This document shows, piece by piece, positions 35,849-45,201 of a DNA stretch of 64,000 bases (position 1 is the stretch's first letter; each line of letters opens with the position of its first letter). Where the stretch lies: assembly GCF_004101785.1 (NCBI RefSeq), contig NZ_CP035130.1, forward strand, positions 558,001 to 622,000, read 5' to 3'. The translations under genes were made by a program, and so were the position numbers. Under the pieces are notes generated by a model. The model ran no database searches. It was not told the DNA's origin and was given only the letters and a program-made list of their open reading frames with translations. This stretch comes from Gudongella oleilytica. GTDB taxonomy: Bacteria > Bacillota > Clostridia > Tissierellales > Tissierellaceae.

Positions 35849-36311
35849 CGATACACACAGCCATGTTCAGGGGATACTTTCAAAGCTCAAGGAGGAAAAG
35901 GAATTCGATATGCTTGTGTTCCTCGGAGACTTTGCTTCCGATGGCGAAAGGATCAAGGAAATGCTTAAAATACCGTCGCACATAATAGCCGGGAATGGAG
36001 ATTGGCAAACCAATTACCCCAGAGAGCAGCACATAACTGTTGAGGGGAAAAAGATCCTACTGACCCACGGACATAAGTATAATGTGAAAAATGACCTTAA
36101 CAGATTGTACTATCATGCCCTTGAATCTGGTGCAAATGTTGTGCTTTACGGACACACTCACATACCGATGAGAAGGATCGACGAGAATCTGATAATGATG
36201 AATCCGGGAAGTCCTTCTCTGCCCAGAGGCGGGCTTACCACAGGCAGCTACGGAGTCCTGGAGATAGGGACAAAGATAGACGCAAAGATATGCTATATGA
36301 GGCAGGGATAA
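35829..36311 (+). CDS. YfcE/MJ0936-family metallophosphodiesterase
   Basis: About 160 aa from ATG 35829 (MRILVVSDTHSH); GTG 35820 is an alternative. Calcineurin-like fold with the metal-binding motifs SDTHSH, LGDFASDG, GNGDWQ, THGHKY and GHTHIPM. Members hydrolyse phosphodiesters such as bis(p-nitrophenyl) phosphate; the physiological substrate is unknown. Part of the rph-rdgB unit, overlapping rdgB by 20 nt. Confidence 0.93.
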   Translation: MRILVVSDTHSHVQGILSKLKEEKEFDMLVFLGDFASDGERIKEMLKIPSHIIAGNGDWQTNYPREQHITVEGKKILLTHGHKYNVKNDLNRLYYHALESGANVVLYGHTHIPMRRIDENLIMMNPGSPSLPRGGLTTGSYGVLEIGTKIDAKICYMRQG

Positions 36312-36314
36312 CAG

Positions 36315-37379
36315 ATGGAGTCACCACTTGATTTTTTACACCTTGATATGGATGCATTCTTTGCATCAGTCGAAGAGGCAGATAACCATTTACTGAGAGG
36401 AAAACCTGTTATCGTTGGAGGCAGAAGCCAGAGAGGGATCGTAACAACCTGCAATTACGAGGCGAGGAAGTATGGAATCCACTCGGCAATGCCGATTTTT
36501 ATGGCACGAGAAAGATGCCCCCATGGGATATATCTGCCGGGCAGAATGAGCAGGTATCAGGAGGTATCAAGGAAGGTATTCTCAATACTTAGGGAGATCA
36601 CTCCAAGGATAGAGCCTTTGTCGATCGATGAGGCATACATGGATATCTCCGGAATCGAAATGAAGCCTGAGGAGCTGGCTGCTATGATCAAGGAGCGGGT
36701 GCTGGAGGAAACCGGTCTGACATTATCAGTAGGAGTATCATACAATAAATTCCTTGCAAAGCTTGCTTCGGATTGGAACAAACCAAACGGCTTCATGAAG
36801 ATCACAGAGGATATGATGCCACAGATCCTCTTCCCATTGTCTGTTGGCAAGGTCTATGGGATTGGCGCAAAATCAAGAAAGAAGCTTGAGGACATAGGAA
36901 TATATACTATAGAAGATTTGTATGGGCTAAGCGAGGATTTCCTGGTCGATTTCTTTGGCAAATGGGGCAAGGAAATATACGACAGGATAAGAGGGATCGA
37001 TCCAAGAGAAATTGAGACCACAAGAAAGAGAAAGTCCATAGGCGTAGAGAGGACCTTCAGACCTACAAGGGACAAAAAGCTCCTGGATAAATTCCTGATG
37101 GATTATGCGAAGGAGCTTGAGGATGATCTTATTAAAAGGAATCTCCATGGCCGCACACTTACTGTGAAGATCAAGGATGAGGATTTTGAAAGCCATACAA
37201 AATCAAGGACCTATCATAGGTACATCAGCGACAAGGATGAGATTTATCAGCTTTCCAGGGCACTCTTCGATGAAATGGAGTGGGATAAAAGCCTGAGACT
37301 GCTCGGGATATCTCTAAGCAATCTGATGGATAAAAACCTTCACCAGCTATCATTTCTTGAGGATGAAAATTTCCGATGA
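36315..37379 (+). CDS. dinB: DNA polymerase IV (Y-family)
   Basis: Translesion polymerase of 354 aa. Catalytic motifs FLHLDMDAFFASVEEA and SIDEAYMDISG (acidic metal ligands), GIVTTCNYEARKYGIHSAMP, LSVGVSYNKFLAKLASDWNKPNG, helix-hairpin-helix YGIGAKSRKKLEDIGIYTIE, and a little-finger domain with IGVERTF. The C-terminus ends QLSFLEDENFR without a long beta-clamp tail; QLSF may act as the clamp-binding peptide. Begins 3 nt after the phosphodiesterase stop, so probably read through from it. Confidence 0.96.
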   Translation: MESPLDFLHLDMDAFFASVEEADNHLLRGKPVIVGGRSQRGIVTTCNYEARKYGIHSAMPIFMARERCPHGIYLPGRMSRYQEVSRKVFSILREITPRIEPLSIDEAYMDISGIEMKPEELAAMIKERVLEETGLTLSVGVSYNKFLAKLASDWNKPNGFMKITEDMMPQILFPLSVGKVYGIGAKSRKKLEDIGIYTIEDLYGLSEDFLVDFFGKWGKEIYDRIRGIDPREIETTRKRKSIGVERTFRPTRDKKLLDKFLMDYAKELEDDLIKRNLHGRTLTVKIKDEDFESHTKSRTYHRYISDKDEIYQLSRALFDEMEWDKSLRLLGISLSNLMDKNLHQLSFLEDENFR

Positions 37380-37494
37380 ACCACAAAGGTTATATTGACA
37401 TCATAAATCAACCCTGCTATAATCATATAAGTCAGCACAAAAAGTGCTGGGAGTGCGGCAGTAAATTGGGATCGGCAGCAAAGGTTTTATTGTT

Positions 37495-37568
37495 GCGGGT
37501 GTAGCTCAGTGGTAGAGCACTGGCTTCCCAAGCCAAGTGCGAGGGTTCGATTCCCTTCACCCGCTCCA
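37495..37568 (+). tRNA. tRNA-Gly (anticodon CCC)
   Basis: Acceptor GCGGGTG / CACCCGC with discriminator T and encoded CCA; D arm GCTCAGTGGTAGAGC; anticodon loop TTCCCAA; T loop TTCGATT. First of a five-tRNA cluster with 9-12 nt between most members. Confidence 0.95.
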
Positions 37569-37577
37569 AAATTACAT

Positions 37578-37655
37578 GGTGGATATGGCCTAGCTGGTTA
37601 GGGCGCCAGATTGTGGCTCTGGAGGTCGTGGGTTCGAGTCCCATTATCCACCCCA
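37578..37655 (+). tRNA. tRNA-His (anticodon GTG)
   Basis: Begins with the extra G(-1) pairing with C73, the identity element of tRNA-His; acceptor GTGGATA / TATCCAC, anticodon loop TTGTGGC, T loop TTCGAGT, encoded CCA. Confidence 0.96.
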
Positions 37656-37662
37656 TTTAGCT

Positions 37663-37738
37663 GATCCATTAGCTCAGTCGGTAGAGCACCTGACTTTTAA
37701 TCAGGGTGTCCCGCGTTCGAGTCGCGGATGGATCACCA
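37663..37738 (+). tRNA. tRNA-Lys (anticodon TTT)
   Basis: Acceptor GATCCAT / ATGGATC, anticodon stem TGA/TCA with loop CTTTTAA, T arm with TTCGAGT, discriminator A and CCA encoded. Confidence 0.96.
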
Positions 37739-37749
37739 TTCTAAATCAT

Positions 37750-37825
37750 GGTTCATTAGCTCAGTTGGTAGAGCACCTGACTCTTAATCAGGGTGTCCAG
37801 GGTTCGAGCCCCTGATGAACCACCA
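37750..37825 (+). tRNA. tRNA-Lys (anticodon CTT)
   Basis: Acceptor GGTTCAT / ATGAACC, anticodon loop CTCTTAA, T loop TTCGAGC, CCA encoded. Body closely resembles the preceding tRNA-Lys(TTT), suggesting tandem duplication. Confidence 0.96.
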
Positions 37826-37828
37826 CCT

Positions 37829-37912
37829 GCGGGAATGGCGGAATTGGCAGACGCGCTAGACTTAGGATCTAGTGTCAACGACGTGGGGGTTCAAGTCCTC
37901 TTTCCCGCACCA
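37829..37912 (+). tRNA. tRNA-Leu (anticodon TAG)
   Basis: Acceptor GCGGGAA / TTCCCGC, D arm GGCGGAATTGGCAGACGC, anticodon loop CTTAGGA, long class II variable arm (TGTCAACGACGT), T loop TTCAAGT, CCA encoded. Confidence 0.96.
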
Positions 37913-37916
37913 TAAT

Positions 37917-37961
37917 AAAAATGCTCCGAATGCTTAATTGAAAGCCGTCGGAGCATTTTTT
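37917..37961 (+). terminator. Terminator after the tRNA cluster, probably bidirectional
   Basis: AAAAATGCTCCGA (37917-37929) pairs with TCGGAGCATTTTT (37948-37960). T run on one strand and A run on the other, so it can also end the lipoprotein gene transcribed from the right (stop at 37965). Confidence 0.9.
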
Positions 37962-37964
37962 ACG

Positions 37965-40157
37965 TTATTTTTGAACTGTGAAGGTATATTTTCCTGTCGT
38001 AGATATTTCACCAGACTTGTCCGTGACCGTAGGATTATCACCCCAGAATTCATTTCCTGAGGGGTCTATTGAGTGGTACTGAAGCTTCGACGAACCAATC
38101 CTTGTACCCTGCAGATTGATCTCGAAAGTAACCTTATCACCAGAACCTGTGATATCAACAGTTCCTTCAAAGGAGTCGTCGTAAAGATCAGTGGTTACAT
38201 ACTCTTTGGTTTCTCCCTCCATGGCATCAAGAGGGCTTATCTCCTTCCTCGTGAACCTGAATGATCCCGCTACGGTACCGCTTCCTGATAAAGTACCTGC
38301 ATCTATATTGCCGCTTATAGTGATTCCATTTACCTCACTTGTATATCTGGTATCTCCGCTGCCTCCACTGGCAGTTGCATAGCCAACCTCGACCTTGAAG
38401 CTGCCATCCTTGTTTATGGTGATAGTGTCAGCCTCTCGGAGCGCTGCATGTAATCCAAGCTGAAGTATCTTGGTCTCGTCGCCGCCTTCATACTTAAGGC
38501 TGCCAATCTCTTCACCCAGGACTATCTCAACCAATGGTGGAGTGACCTTGAAATCGATGACCCTGACTGGTTCATCTTTTTCTATATCAGCATCCGGCTC
38601 CCAAATCTTAAGGCTTGTCGGAGATCCTGCAAGCATATGGCCATATAATGTGAAGGAGGTAGTAATACTGCCGTCGGATTGAAACTTTCCGGACCAATCC
38701 TTAACAACAGCCTTTTCACTAAGGGGGGAAAACTTGGCCTGGTGGCCGGCATAGGTCTTCTTTGGATCTTTAAGGGTAAATTTGACCGATGTGTTCAGAT
38801 AGTCAGAAAGTGCTTTATATTCTTCTCTAAGTCTAATCTCATTTTCCATATTTATCTTCAGAGCTATGTGATTGAACACTCCAGGGAGTATATCATTATA
38901 TAGCATGGCCCGCCTTTCCTGACTAATGCTGTCTTGAAGATCCTTATTGAGACCAGCTCCACCACCGGTCCAATTGAATTTCTCCCTGGCCTCAGAGACA
39001 AAGTAATCAACACCAAGCTTATTGGTTCCAGTCCAAAATTCATTGCAGTGCTCAGTTATGATCGCATCGATCTTTGCCTTCAAAGCTTCCTCAGTCAGAG
39101 TTGGATCCTTAAACATAGGGTAGAAGGTCTTGTACCAGTAATCTGATCCCTTGAAGCCGTCCTCGCCCTTTGTGTAGTATATAGAGTATGCGTCCCTGTA
39201 GATATCAGCCCTTCCTTCAATTGCAGTAGTACCGAATTTGTTGATAGCATAGTCGACGATTGCAACGGCAGCCATACTTGCAGACATAACTGAGCTGCTA
39301 AGCTTTGAGGCAACCTTACTCATAATATATGTATGAGAGAGCTTCATACTGCCTACAAGGGCATCATTTATCTTTCCGTTATAAATGTTAGTTCCGATTT
39401 GCACTACGGATACCATAAGTCCGATATTGCCCAAATGGTCACCGATGTTTGATACCACATCCTCACCATATGCCAGATATCCCGCACTTTGAACTATACC
39501 GCCAAGAAAGTCAGATCCAAGCTGCATAGCATCTCCTGCAGCACCAGCACCGATCTCTATACACTGTGCGGCTGGAACACCACCTATGGAGTATTCCTCA
39601 ATAGCTGCAAGAAAATCCTCATCCTTGTTCTCTCCATAGATACCTAAAAATTCCAGTCTGGCACGCCTTGTACCTTCATTTGTAACAGTGAAAACTCCGT
39701 ATTTGGATAGATGGTCTGTAAGTATAACGACAGATCCTGACGCTTCATCATACATAAATGCTACAGGCTCCCATTGACCGGTTGTTTCGTTTAAGTACGC
39801 TGCACCAGGGATCTCTCCCTCAGCAAGATCTAATGGAATAGCCAGTTGAATTACACCATCAACCTGAGTTATACCTTCAAGTGAAAAGTCGTATACCTCA
39901 AGATCGATCTCACCTTCCTCATCGAGAGGTGGAGCGTTTGATACCTTTGTAATCTTAGCGTTTGTGTCAGATGATATTAAAACCGGATCGAGTCTTAGCT
40001 CAACACCCTCAGAGCCAAGGACCAGATTTTCCTCGTTCAAAACACCCTCTGCAAGTGATTCTTCTTTGACCTGAGGGCTGGTGTCACCACCTCCGCAACC
40101 TGTTAGAGGTATGATCATTGCAAATATCAGCAGCAGCGAAATAAGTCTTTTGTTCAT
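37965..40157 (-). CDS. Uncharacterised lipoprotein, paralogue A
   Basis: 730 aa. Signal peptide with lipobox (MNKRLISLLLIFAMIIPLTGCGGG), so Cys21 is probably lipidated and the protein faces outside. N-terminal beta-rich region (about 40-160) with VYDFSLEGI and YGVFTVTNEG looks like a ZU5-type fold (tentative). A middle helical region (about 180-300) is Gly/Ala/Ser-rich and moderately hydrophobic (SSSVMSASMAAVAIVDYAIN). Then FKGSDYWYKTFYPMFKDP, and a C-terminal beta-rich part. AGGAGG site upstream of the ATG. Closely related along most of its length to the gene just upstream (40182-42575), including near-identical nucleotide blocks. I recognise no family. Confidence 0.8.
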   Translation of the reverse strand: MNKRLISLLLIFAMIIPLTGCGGGDTSPQVKEESLAEGVLNEENLVLGSEGVELRLDPVLISSDTNAKITKVSNAPPLDEEGEIDLEVYDFSLEGITQVDGVIQLAIPLDLAEGEIPGAAYLNETTGQWEPVAFMYDEASGSVVILTDHLSKYGVFTVTNEGTRRARLEFLGIYGENKDEDFLAAIEEYSIGGVPAAQCIEIGAGAAGDAMQLGSDFLGGIVQSAGYLAYGEDVVSNIGDHLGNIGLMVSVVQIGTNIYNGKINDALVGSMKLSHTYIMSKVASKLSSSVMSASMAAVAIVDYAINKFGTTAIEGRADIYRDAYSIYYTKGEDGFKGSDYWYKTFYPMFKDPTLTEEALKAKIDAIITEHCNEFWTGTNKLGVDYFVSEAREKFNWTGGGAGLNKDLQDSISQERRAMLYNDILPGVFNHIALKINMENEIRLREEYKALSDYLNTSVKFTLKDPKKTYAGHQAKFSPLSEKAVVKDWSGKFQSDGSITTSFTLYGHMLAGSPTSLKIWEPDADIEKDEPVRVIDFKVTPPLVEIVLGEEIGSLKYEGGDETKILQLGLHAALREADTITINKDGSFKVEVGYATASGGSGDTRYTSEVNGITISGNIDAGTLSGSGTVAGSFRFTRKEISPLDAMEGETKEYVTTDLYDDSFEGTVDITGSGDKVTFEINLQGTRIGSSKLQYHSIDPSGNEFWGDNPTVTDKSGEISTTGKYTFTVQK

Positions 40158-40181
40158 ATTTGGCCTCCTCCTGTTTTTGTT

Positions 40182-42575
40182 CTATTCAACCGGATACTTG
40201 AAAAATATTTGGTATCCATTATCAAGAATATAAGTTGCATCTATCGGATACTCATTGGTACTGGTTTCCTCCTTCTCAGTCTTGTCCTCCCAGGTTGTTT
40301 TCAAATAGTGATTTTCCACCACATTCGCCTGATTTACAGGGTTTTGGAAATTAAGAACCACAGCCTTCGTTTCAAGATTTTCAATCCCGTTCTCAAGTAC
40401 AGTCACTGGTTTTGAGCTGTCTATGGCATTGCTATGTGTATAAAGCTCTACATCACCAGAGGAAGTGAAGGTAGTTGTTCTAGTTACAGAACCCGAAATC
40501 CAGGCCTTTTCACCTATTGCAGGAACCTCCTGGTTTGATGTCGTCACAGTTGTTATTGTAACAGTGTAGCTATAGGTGCCCTTACCATCGAGAAGAAGCG
40601 CTGTCTTATCGGTCCCTATAACGGGAAGGTCATTGTTTACGGTTATTGGTATATTTAGATGAAAATTCTTTACGTCATACTTGTATTGAGTACTCCATTC
40701 AGCGTATTGATTTTTCCCGCTGACAGTATCTGTTGCCCAGCTGCCGCTTAAGCTAACGTCTATAACATTATTCTCAAGAATCGTAATAGGCTGTTGACTC
40801 AGCAAATGTTCCATTGGCAGTGGATGCATATCCTCAGCAAAATATGATTTGTACTCATCCTCAACAAGAAGGTTGGAAACCGCATCCTCCGATGTTTTGG
40901 CAGAAACCAGCCTTGTCAGTCTTCCGGTTTCTTTTTTGATAACTATATCAACGGAAGGAGGAGTCACCTTGAACTCTATGGTCTCGACAGGCTCATCTTT
41001 TTCCAAATCTGCATTGGGACCATATATTTCTATCTTGTTTGGTGATCCTGAATATAAGTGACCATAAAGTGTAAAGCTTGTGCTTAGGGTGCCATCATCC
41101 TTAAATCTACCGGTCCAGTTTGCTGCGTCAGCCTTGTCATTCAAGGTTGAGAACCTTACCTGATGCTTTGCATATGTCTTTGAGGGGTCAGTGACGTTAA
41201 ACGCAATAGAGGTATTTAAATAGTCAGAAAGCGACTTATATTCTTCTCTAAGCCTCTTTTCGTTATCCATATTGATCCTTAATGCTATCTGGTTGAACAC
41301 TCCAGGGAGGACATCCTGATATAGCATGGATCTTCTCTCATTACTTATCTCCTCCATAAGACCCTTATTCAAGCCTCCTCCAGCAGAGAATCCAAATTTG
41401 TCTCTTGCCTGAGACATATAATCTGCTACCTCAACTTCATTTTGAGGAAGCCAGAATTCATTGCAATGCTCAACAACGATCCTATCGATTTCAGTCTTGA
41501 GTCCTTCCTCTGTCATCTTCGGATCTGAAAACATTGGGTAGAAGGTCTTATACCAATAATCAGAGCCCTTGAAGCCGGGATTCCCCTTTGAATGATACAG
41601 GGCATATGCTTCTCTGTATATTTCAGATCTTCCCTCAACTGCCTCAGTACCAAATTTATTTATAGAGTAGTCGACGATAGCAACTGCAGCCATACTTGCA
41701 GACATAACCGAGCTGCTAAGCTTGGATGCTGCCTTTCCCATAACGTATGTAAACGAAGTCTTAAGACTTGCGACGACGGCTTCATGTATTTTTCCCTGAT
41801 AGATATTGGTTCCTATTTGTACTACTGAAAGGAGGAGCCCAATATTTCCAACATGGTCGCCTATAGTCGAAAGAACATCCTCACCATAAGCAAGATATCC
41901 TGCACTTTGAGTTATGTTTCCGAGAATATCAGCTCCGATCTGGAGTGAATCTCCAACGGCACTTGCACCTATTTCATAGCATTCAGATGCCGGAACACCA
42001 CCTATGGAATATTCCTCCACAGCTTCAAGGAAGTCCTCGTCCCTGCCCTCACCATAAAGACCTAAAAATTCCAACCTGGCTTTTCTCTTTCCTTTGTTGC
42101 TTGAAGTAAAAACTCCATATTTGGAGAGATGGTCTGTAAGTATAACGACAGATCCTGACGCTTCATCATACATAAATGCTACAGGCTCCCATTGACCGGT
42201 TGCTTCGTTTAAGTACGCTGCACCAGGGATCTCTCCCTCGGCAAGTATTAAAGGAATGGCCAGCTGAATTACACCGTCGACCTTAGTAATACCTTCAAGT
42301 GAAAAGTCATATACCTGCAGATTTATTTCCCCTTCCTCATCGAGAGGTGGAGCGTTGAAAATCCTTGATATCCTTGCATTAACATCCGATGATATGAATA
42401 CCGGATCGAGTCTTAACTCAACACCCTCAGAGCCCAGGATTAGGTTTTCTCCATTAACGATCCCTTCAATCAGCAACTCTTCCTTCATAACAGGCTCTGA
42501 TGAACCACCACCACAGCCCACAAGGGGTATTATCATTGCAAATACCAGCAGCAGCGAAATAAGTCTTTTGTTCAT
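40182..42575 (-). CDS. Uncharacterised lipoprotein, paralogue B
   Basis: 797 aa, lipobox signal MNKRLISLLLVFAMIIPLVGCGGG. Same architecture as its downstream paralogue: N-terminal beta region with GVFTSSNKGKRKARLEFLG, helical small-residue-rich middle containing SSSVMSASMAAVAIVDYSIN, the conserved FKGSDYWYKTFYPMFSDP, then a divergent and longer C-terminal region (after about residue 560) with VVSAKTS-like linker and extra beta sequence. GGAGG ribosome binding site. It is read first in the minus-strand pair, 24 nt before paralogue A. Function not recognised; tandem duplication is evident. Confidence 0.8.
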   Translation of the reverse strand: MNKRLISLLLVFAMIIPLVGCGGGSSEPVMKEELLIEGIVNGENLILGSEGVELRLDPVFISSDVNARISRIFNAPPLDEEGEINLQVYDFSLEGITKVDGVIQLAIPLILAEGEIPGAAYLNEATGQWEPVAFMYDEASGSVVILTDHLSKYGVFTSSNKGKRKARLEFLGLYGEGRDEDFLEAVEEYSIGGVPASECYEIGASAVGDSLQIGADILGNITQSAGYLAYGEDVLSTIGDHVGNIGLLLSVVQIGTNIYQGKIHEAVVASLKTSFTYVMGKAASKLSSSVMSASMAAVAIVDYSINKFGTEAVEGRSEIYREAYALYHSKGNPGFKGSDYWYKTFYPMFSDPKMTEEGLKTEIDRIVVEHCNEFWLPQNEVEVADYMSQARDKFGFSAGGGLNKGLMEEISNERRSMLYQDVLPGVFNQIALRINMDNEKRLREEYKSLSDYLNTSIAFNVTDPSKTYAKHQVRFSTLNDKADAANWTGRFKDDGTLSTSFTLYGHLYSGSPNKIEIYGPNADLEKDEPVETIEFKVTPPSVDIVIKKETGRLTRLVSAKTSEDAVSNLLVEDEYKSYFAEDMHPLPMEHLLSQQPITILENNVIDVSLSGSWATDTVSGKNQYAEWSTQYKYDVKNFHLNIPITVNNDLPVIGTDKTALLLDGKGTYSYTVTITTVTTSNQEVPAIGEKAWISGSVTRTTTFTSSGDVELYTHSNAIDSSKPVTVLENGIENLETKAVVLNFQNPVNQANVVENHYLKTTWEDKTEKEETSTNEYPIDATYILDNGYQIFFKYPVE

Positions 42576-42791
42576 ATCGACACCTCCTCGCTTGCTTAAT
42601 GCTTATCATTCTCTTATCACTATTGTATAGTAACATGATAAAACTGACATCAAATAATTACAAAATAGTCACAATACTTGACAAGTTCAAATGATAAAAT
42701 GATAATCATTTAGGTTGCTTAGCCTTAATTATCGTCTCTATTTATGATATAATCACACAATAGATCAAGAATTGTGATAGCAGGTGAAAAT

Positions 42792-43589
42792 ATGAAAAAG
42801 TCGAAAATATTCATATTGCTTTTAGCAATGGCTTTATTGTTATTTCTATATATAGATGATCAGATTTCAAACTTTAGGGTGAATCGAGTGGAGCTCCAGA
42901 CTGAGAAGCTGGAAGAAGAGATAAGGATAACACAGATAACAGATTTTCACTCCAATGATAGAGTGGACCTGAATGGAGTATTAGAAAGCGTAAGGCTCTT
43001 TGATCCTGATTTCATTGCATTGACAGGCGACATCATAGATTTTAAAACGGTTGACTTTTCACTTTCCTATGAGCTTATTGATAGACTCGTGGAAACAGGA
43101 AAGCCAGTGTATTTTGTCTACGGGAATCACGAGCATGGCAATCAACATTTCAGGGAATTCATAAATGGTATTGAGGATAGAGGAGTAGATATACTGGATG
43201 AAAGGTCAGTTGAGCTTCCAATCGGGGATAACACCATAATGATCTACGGTTCAGATTTTTATTCGACAAGTGATGGTTATGAGAAGCTATTTTCTTCTGT
43301 TGACGCCAGATATTACAATATTCTCCTTGCTCATTCACCTAACAGACCAATACCGTACCTCCACGGAGAAATTGATCTCATGCTTTCAGGTCACACCCAT
43401 GGCGGTCAGGTAAGACTTCCTATCGTTGGGGGAGTACTATCACCAGGTGAAGGCTTTTTCCCTGAATATGACAAGGGGTTAATGAAAATTGGGGACACTA
43501 CTCTATATATCGACAGCGGACTTGGGAACAGCGTATTGCCAATCAGGCTTTTTAATCCAGTGCAAATTTCAGAGATAATTATAAAATAA
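42792..43589 (+). CDS. Membrane-anchored metallophosphoesterase (YkuE-like)
   Basis: 265 aa from ATG 42792 (MKKSKIFILLLAMALLLFLYI); the GTG at 42774 would precede the AGGTG site. One N-terminal TM anchor or signal, then a calcineurin-like domain: ITDFHSND, LTGDIIDF, YGNHEHGN, LAHSPN and LSGHTHGGQVRLP. The order resembles the YkuE family active on UDP-lipid-linked substrates, but the substrate is not readable. Convergent with the C5-epimerase-like gene across a shared hairpin. Confidence 0.88.
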   Translation: MKKSKIFILLLAMALLLFLYIDDQISNFRVNRVELQTEKLEEEIRITQITDFHSNDRVDLNGVLESVRLFDPDFIALTGDIIDFKTVDFSLSYELIDRLVETGKPVYFVYGNHEHGNQHFREFINGIEDRGVDILDERSVELPIGDNTIMIYGSDFYSTSDGYEKLFSSVDARYYNILLAHSPNRPIPYLHGEIDLMLSGHTHGGQVRLPIVGGVLSPGEGFFPEYDKGLMKIGDTTLYIDSGLGNSVLPIRLFNPVQISEIIIK

Positions 43590-43620
43590 AGGGAAGGCCT
43601 CTTTTAGAGACCTTTCCTTT
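43588..43620. terminator. Bidirectional terminator between convergent genes
   Basis: 15-nt arms (43588-43602 and 43606-43620) are complementary except for two G-T type positions; A/T runs lie at both ends. Confidence 0.85.
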
Positions 43621-45001
43621 ACCACTTTCTGTATCCAGTTATTCCATTTGCATCCATCCAAAACTTCTTACCTTGTATCAAAAGATCAAGGTCCGGATCT
43701 CTTTGACCTTTAATCCTCATCAGATCATCCTGTACATTCAGAAGATCATTGTATGTCAGATAATCATAATCCCTTAGTCCCATTTCACCATTTTGAAGAT
43801 ATGCATACTCGAGATTGCCATCGTGATTTATCCATGAATAGGTGGTATTTTTTATGCCCTGGAGCATCTTTTCTGCAAAATCCAGGTATCTTTCATCCTT
43901 CTCATCCTCATATAGCATATAGAATGTATGGATAGCCTGAAGCTGATGATTAAGCGAAATATGTGTAGGGCTTCCGCCTGTTCCATAGTAATCCTCAACC
44001 AGCCAACCCTCATTTCCAAAACTGTCGTAATTTACGATTTTTCTTGTGGTCCCATGCATAAGGTAGTACTCAGCAAGCCTAAGGTAGGCATCTCTAAAAA
44101 CCTGATCTCCAAACTTCCTGTGAGCAATTACATTCGTTTCAAGAGTGTCGGCATTGAACCTTGTATCAAAGAAGCCTTCATTTATTCCATAGTCATTATA
44201 TAGCCAAAGGCTTTTTGGAAGACTGGGGATATAACCCTCTTCATTTATATTCCCGTGAGCTATTCTTAACAGAGCATTTCCGAGAACATCTGAAGCCGGA
44301 CTGCCTCCTTTTTTAATGAGTGAATTAGTCAAGTAGTCACTTGGTATTCGCCAATATGATCCTTCGGCATAGGGAATATAAGTCGAAGGACTTTTATAAT
44401 GGTATCCATCATATAGAAGTCTTGCATTCTCATTTAGATCATAGCTGCCCCATACAATTCTTTGGTACTTATTGCTAAAATCGACCAATGGCTCACTTGA
44501 GCCTATACCCCACATGATCCCAAAGCTTCCGGGGAGAAGGTTGAATCGTTGAGTCACGAGCCACTTCCCTTCACCTTTACTGATCGATATTGAGTGAGCG
44601 CCTATACTCTGAACAGTGCCAGAGCCCAGATCCTTATAGGAATAGGGCTGACCTAATATATAGTTATATTTTTCAGTGGATAAAAAAAGCATTTTTCCTG
44701 CAGGAAGAACTCCACCTGTCAAATCAGTTTCTACGAGAGATCCATCTGGATCGAAATACCTCAAGGCCCCCGAATCTCCAGGGATCTCAAAGCTTGTCAA
44801 ATATGAGTCATCAGCTGAACTGCTGATTTTTCTTATAAAAAACCATCCCTTATCAGGAAGCCTGAATTCACGTTGAGAGTATGAAAAATGGTCGTTTACC
44901 TGGATGTTATACTCTGTTATTCCAGATGAAGCCTCAGCTGTCGGGAGGGGTAACATGATCAAAAGCATAAGAGTGATTATTAGCAGTCTAAAATATTTCA
45001 T
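43619..45001 (-). CDS. Secreted D-glucuronyl C5-epimerase-like protein
   Basis: 460 aa. Signal peptide MKYFRLLIITLMLLIMLPLP...AEA (about 25 residues). The C-terminal half is alpha/alpha-toroid-like with ISLNHQLQAIHTFYMLYED and YLDFAEKMLQGI, resembling the C-terminal domain of glucuronyl C5-epimerases (PF06662), enzymes acting on uronic acids in polysaccharides. Beta-rich N-terminal half. No glycan biosynthesis genes are adjacent, so the substrate (own envelope glycan or environmental polymer) is open. GGAGG site just upstream of the ATG. Confidence 0.68.
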   Translation of the reverse strand: MKYFRLLIITLMLLIMLPLPTAEASSGITEYNIQVNDHFSYSQREFRLPDKGWFFIRKISSSADDSYLTSFEIPGDSGALRYFDPDGSLVETDLTGGVLPAGKMLFLSTEKYNYILGQPYSYKDLGSGTVQSIGAHSISISKGEGKWLVTQRFNLLPGSFGIMWGIGSSEPLVDFSNKYQRIVWGSYDLNENARLLYDGYHYKSPSTYIPYAEGSYWRIPSDYLTNSLIKKGGSPASDVLGNALLRIAHGNINEEGYIPSLPKSLWLYNDYGINEGFFDTRFNADTLETNVIAHRKFGDQVFRDAYLRLAEYYLMHGTTRKIVNYDSFGNEGWLVEDYYGTGGSPTHISLNHQLQAIHTFYMLYEDEKDERYLDFAEKMLQGIKNTTYSWINHDGNLEYAYLQNGEMGLRDYDYLTYNDLLNVQDDLMRIKGQRDPDLDLLIQGKKFWMDANGITGYRKW

Positions 45002-45201
45002 AGTGCCTCCTTGAAAATGATTTCAAATAACTTGATACCCATTGTATATCGTTTGACACCCATTGAGCAGCTTTGTAAATGAAATGTAACCTTTAGATAT
45101 TTGTCTTAAAAAATAATTAACAGGGTAAATACAAGAAAATGTTCGATTGTATGCAATAAAACCAAGTATCTATGCATTATAATATCAAAGGGGATAAAGC
45201 C

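Noticed and set aside
37432-37656. Minus-strand ORF across tRNA-Gly and tRNA-His
   Set aside because: It is the complement of two well-formed tRNA genes, a common false ORF.
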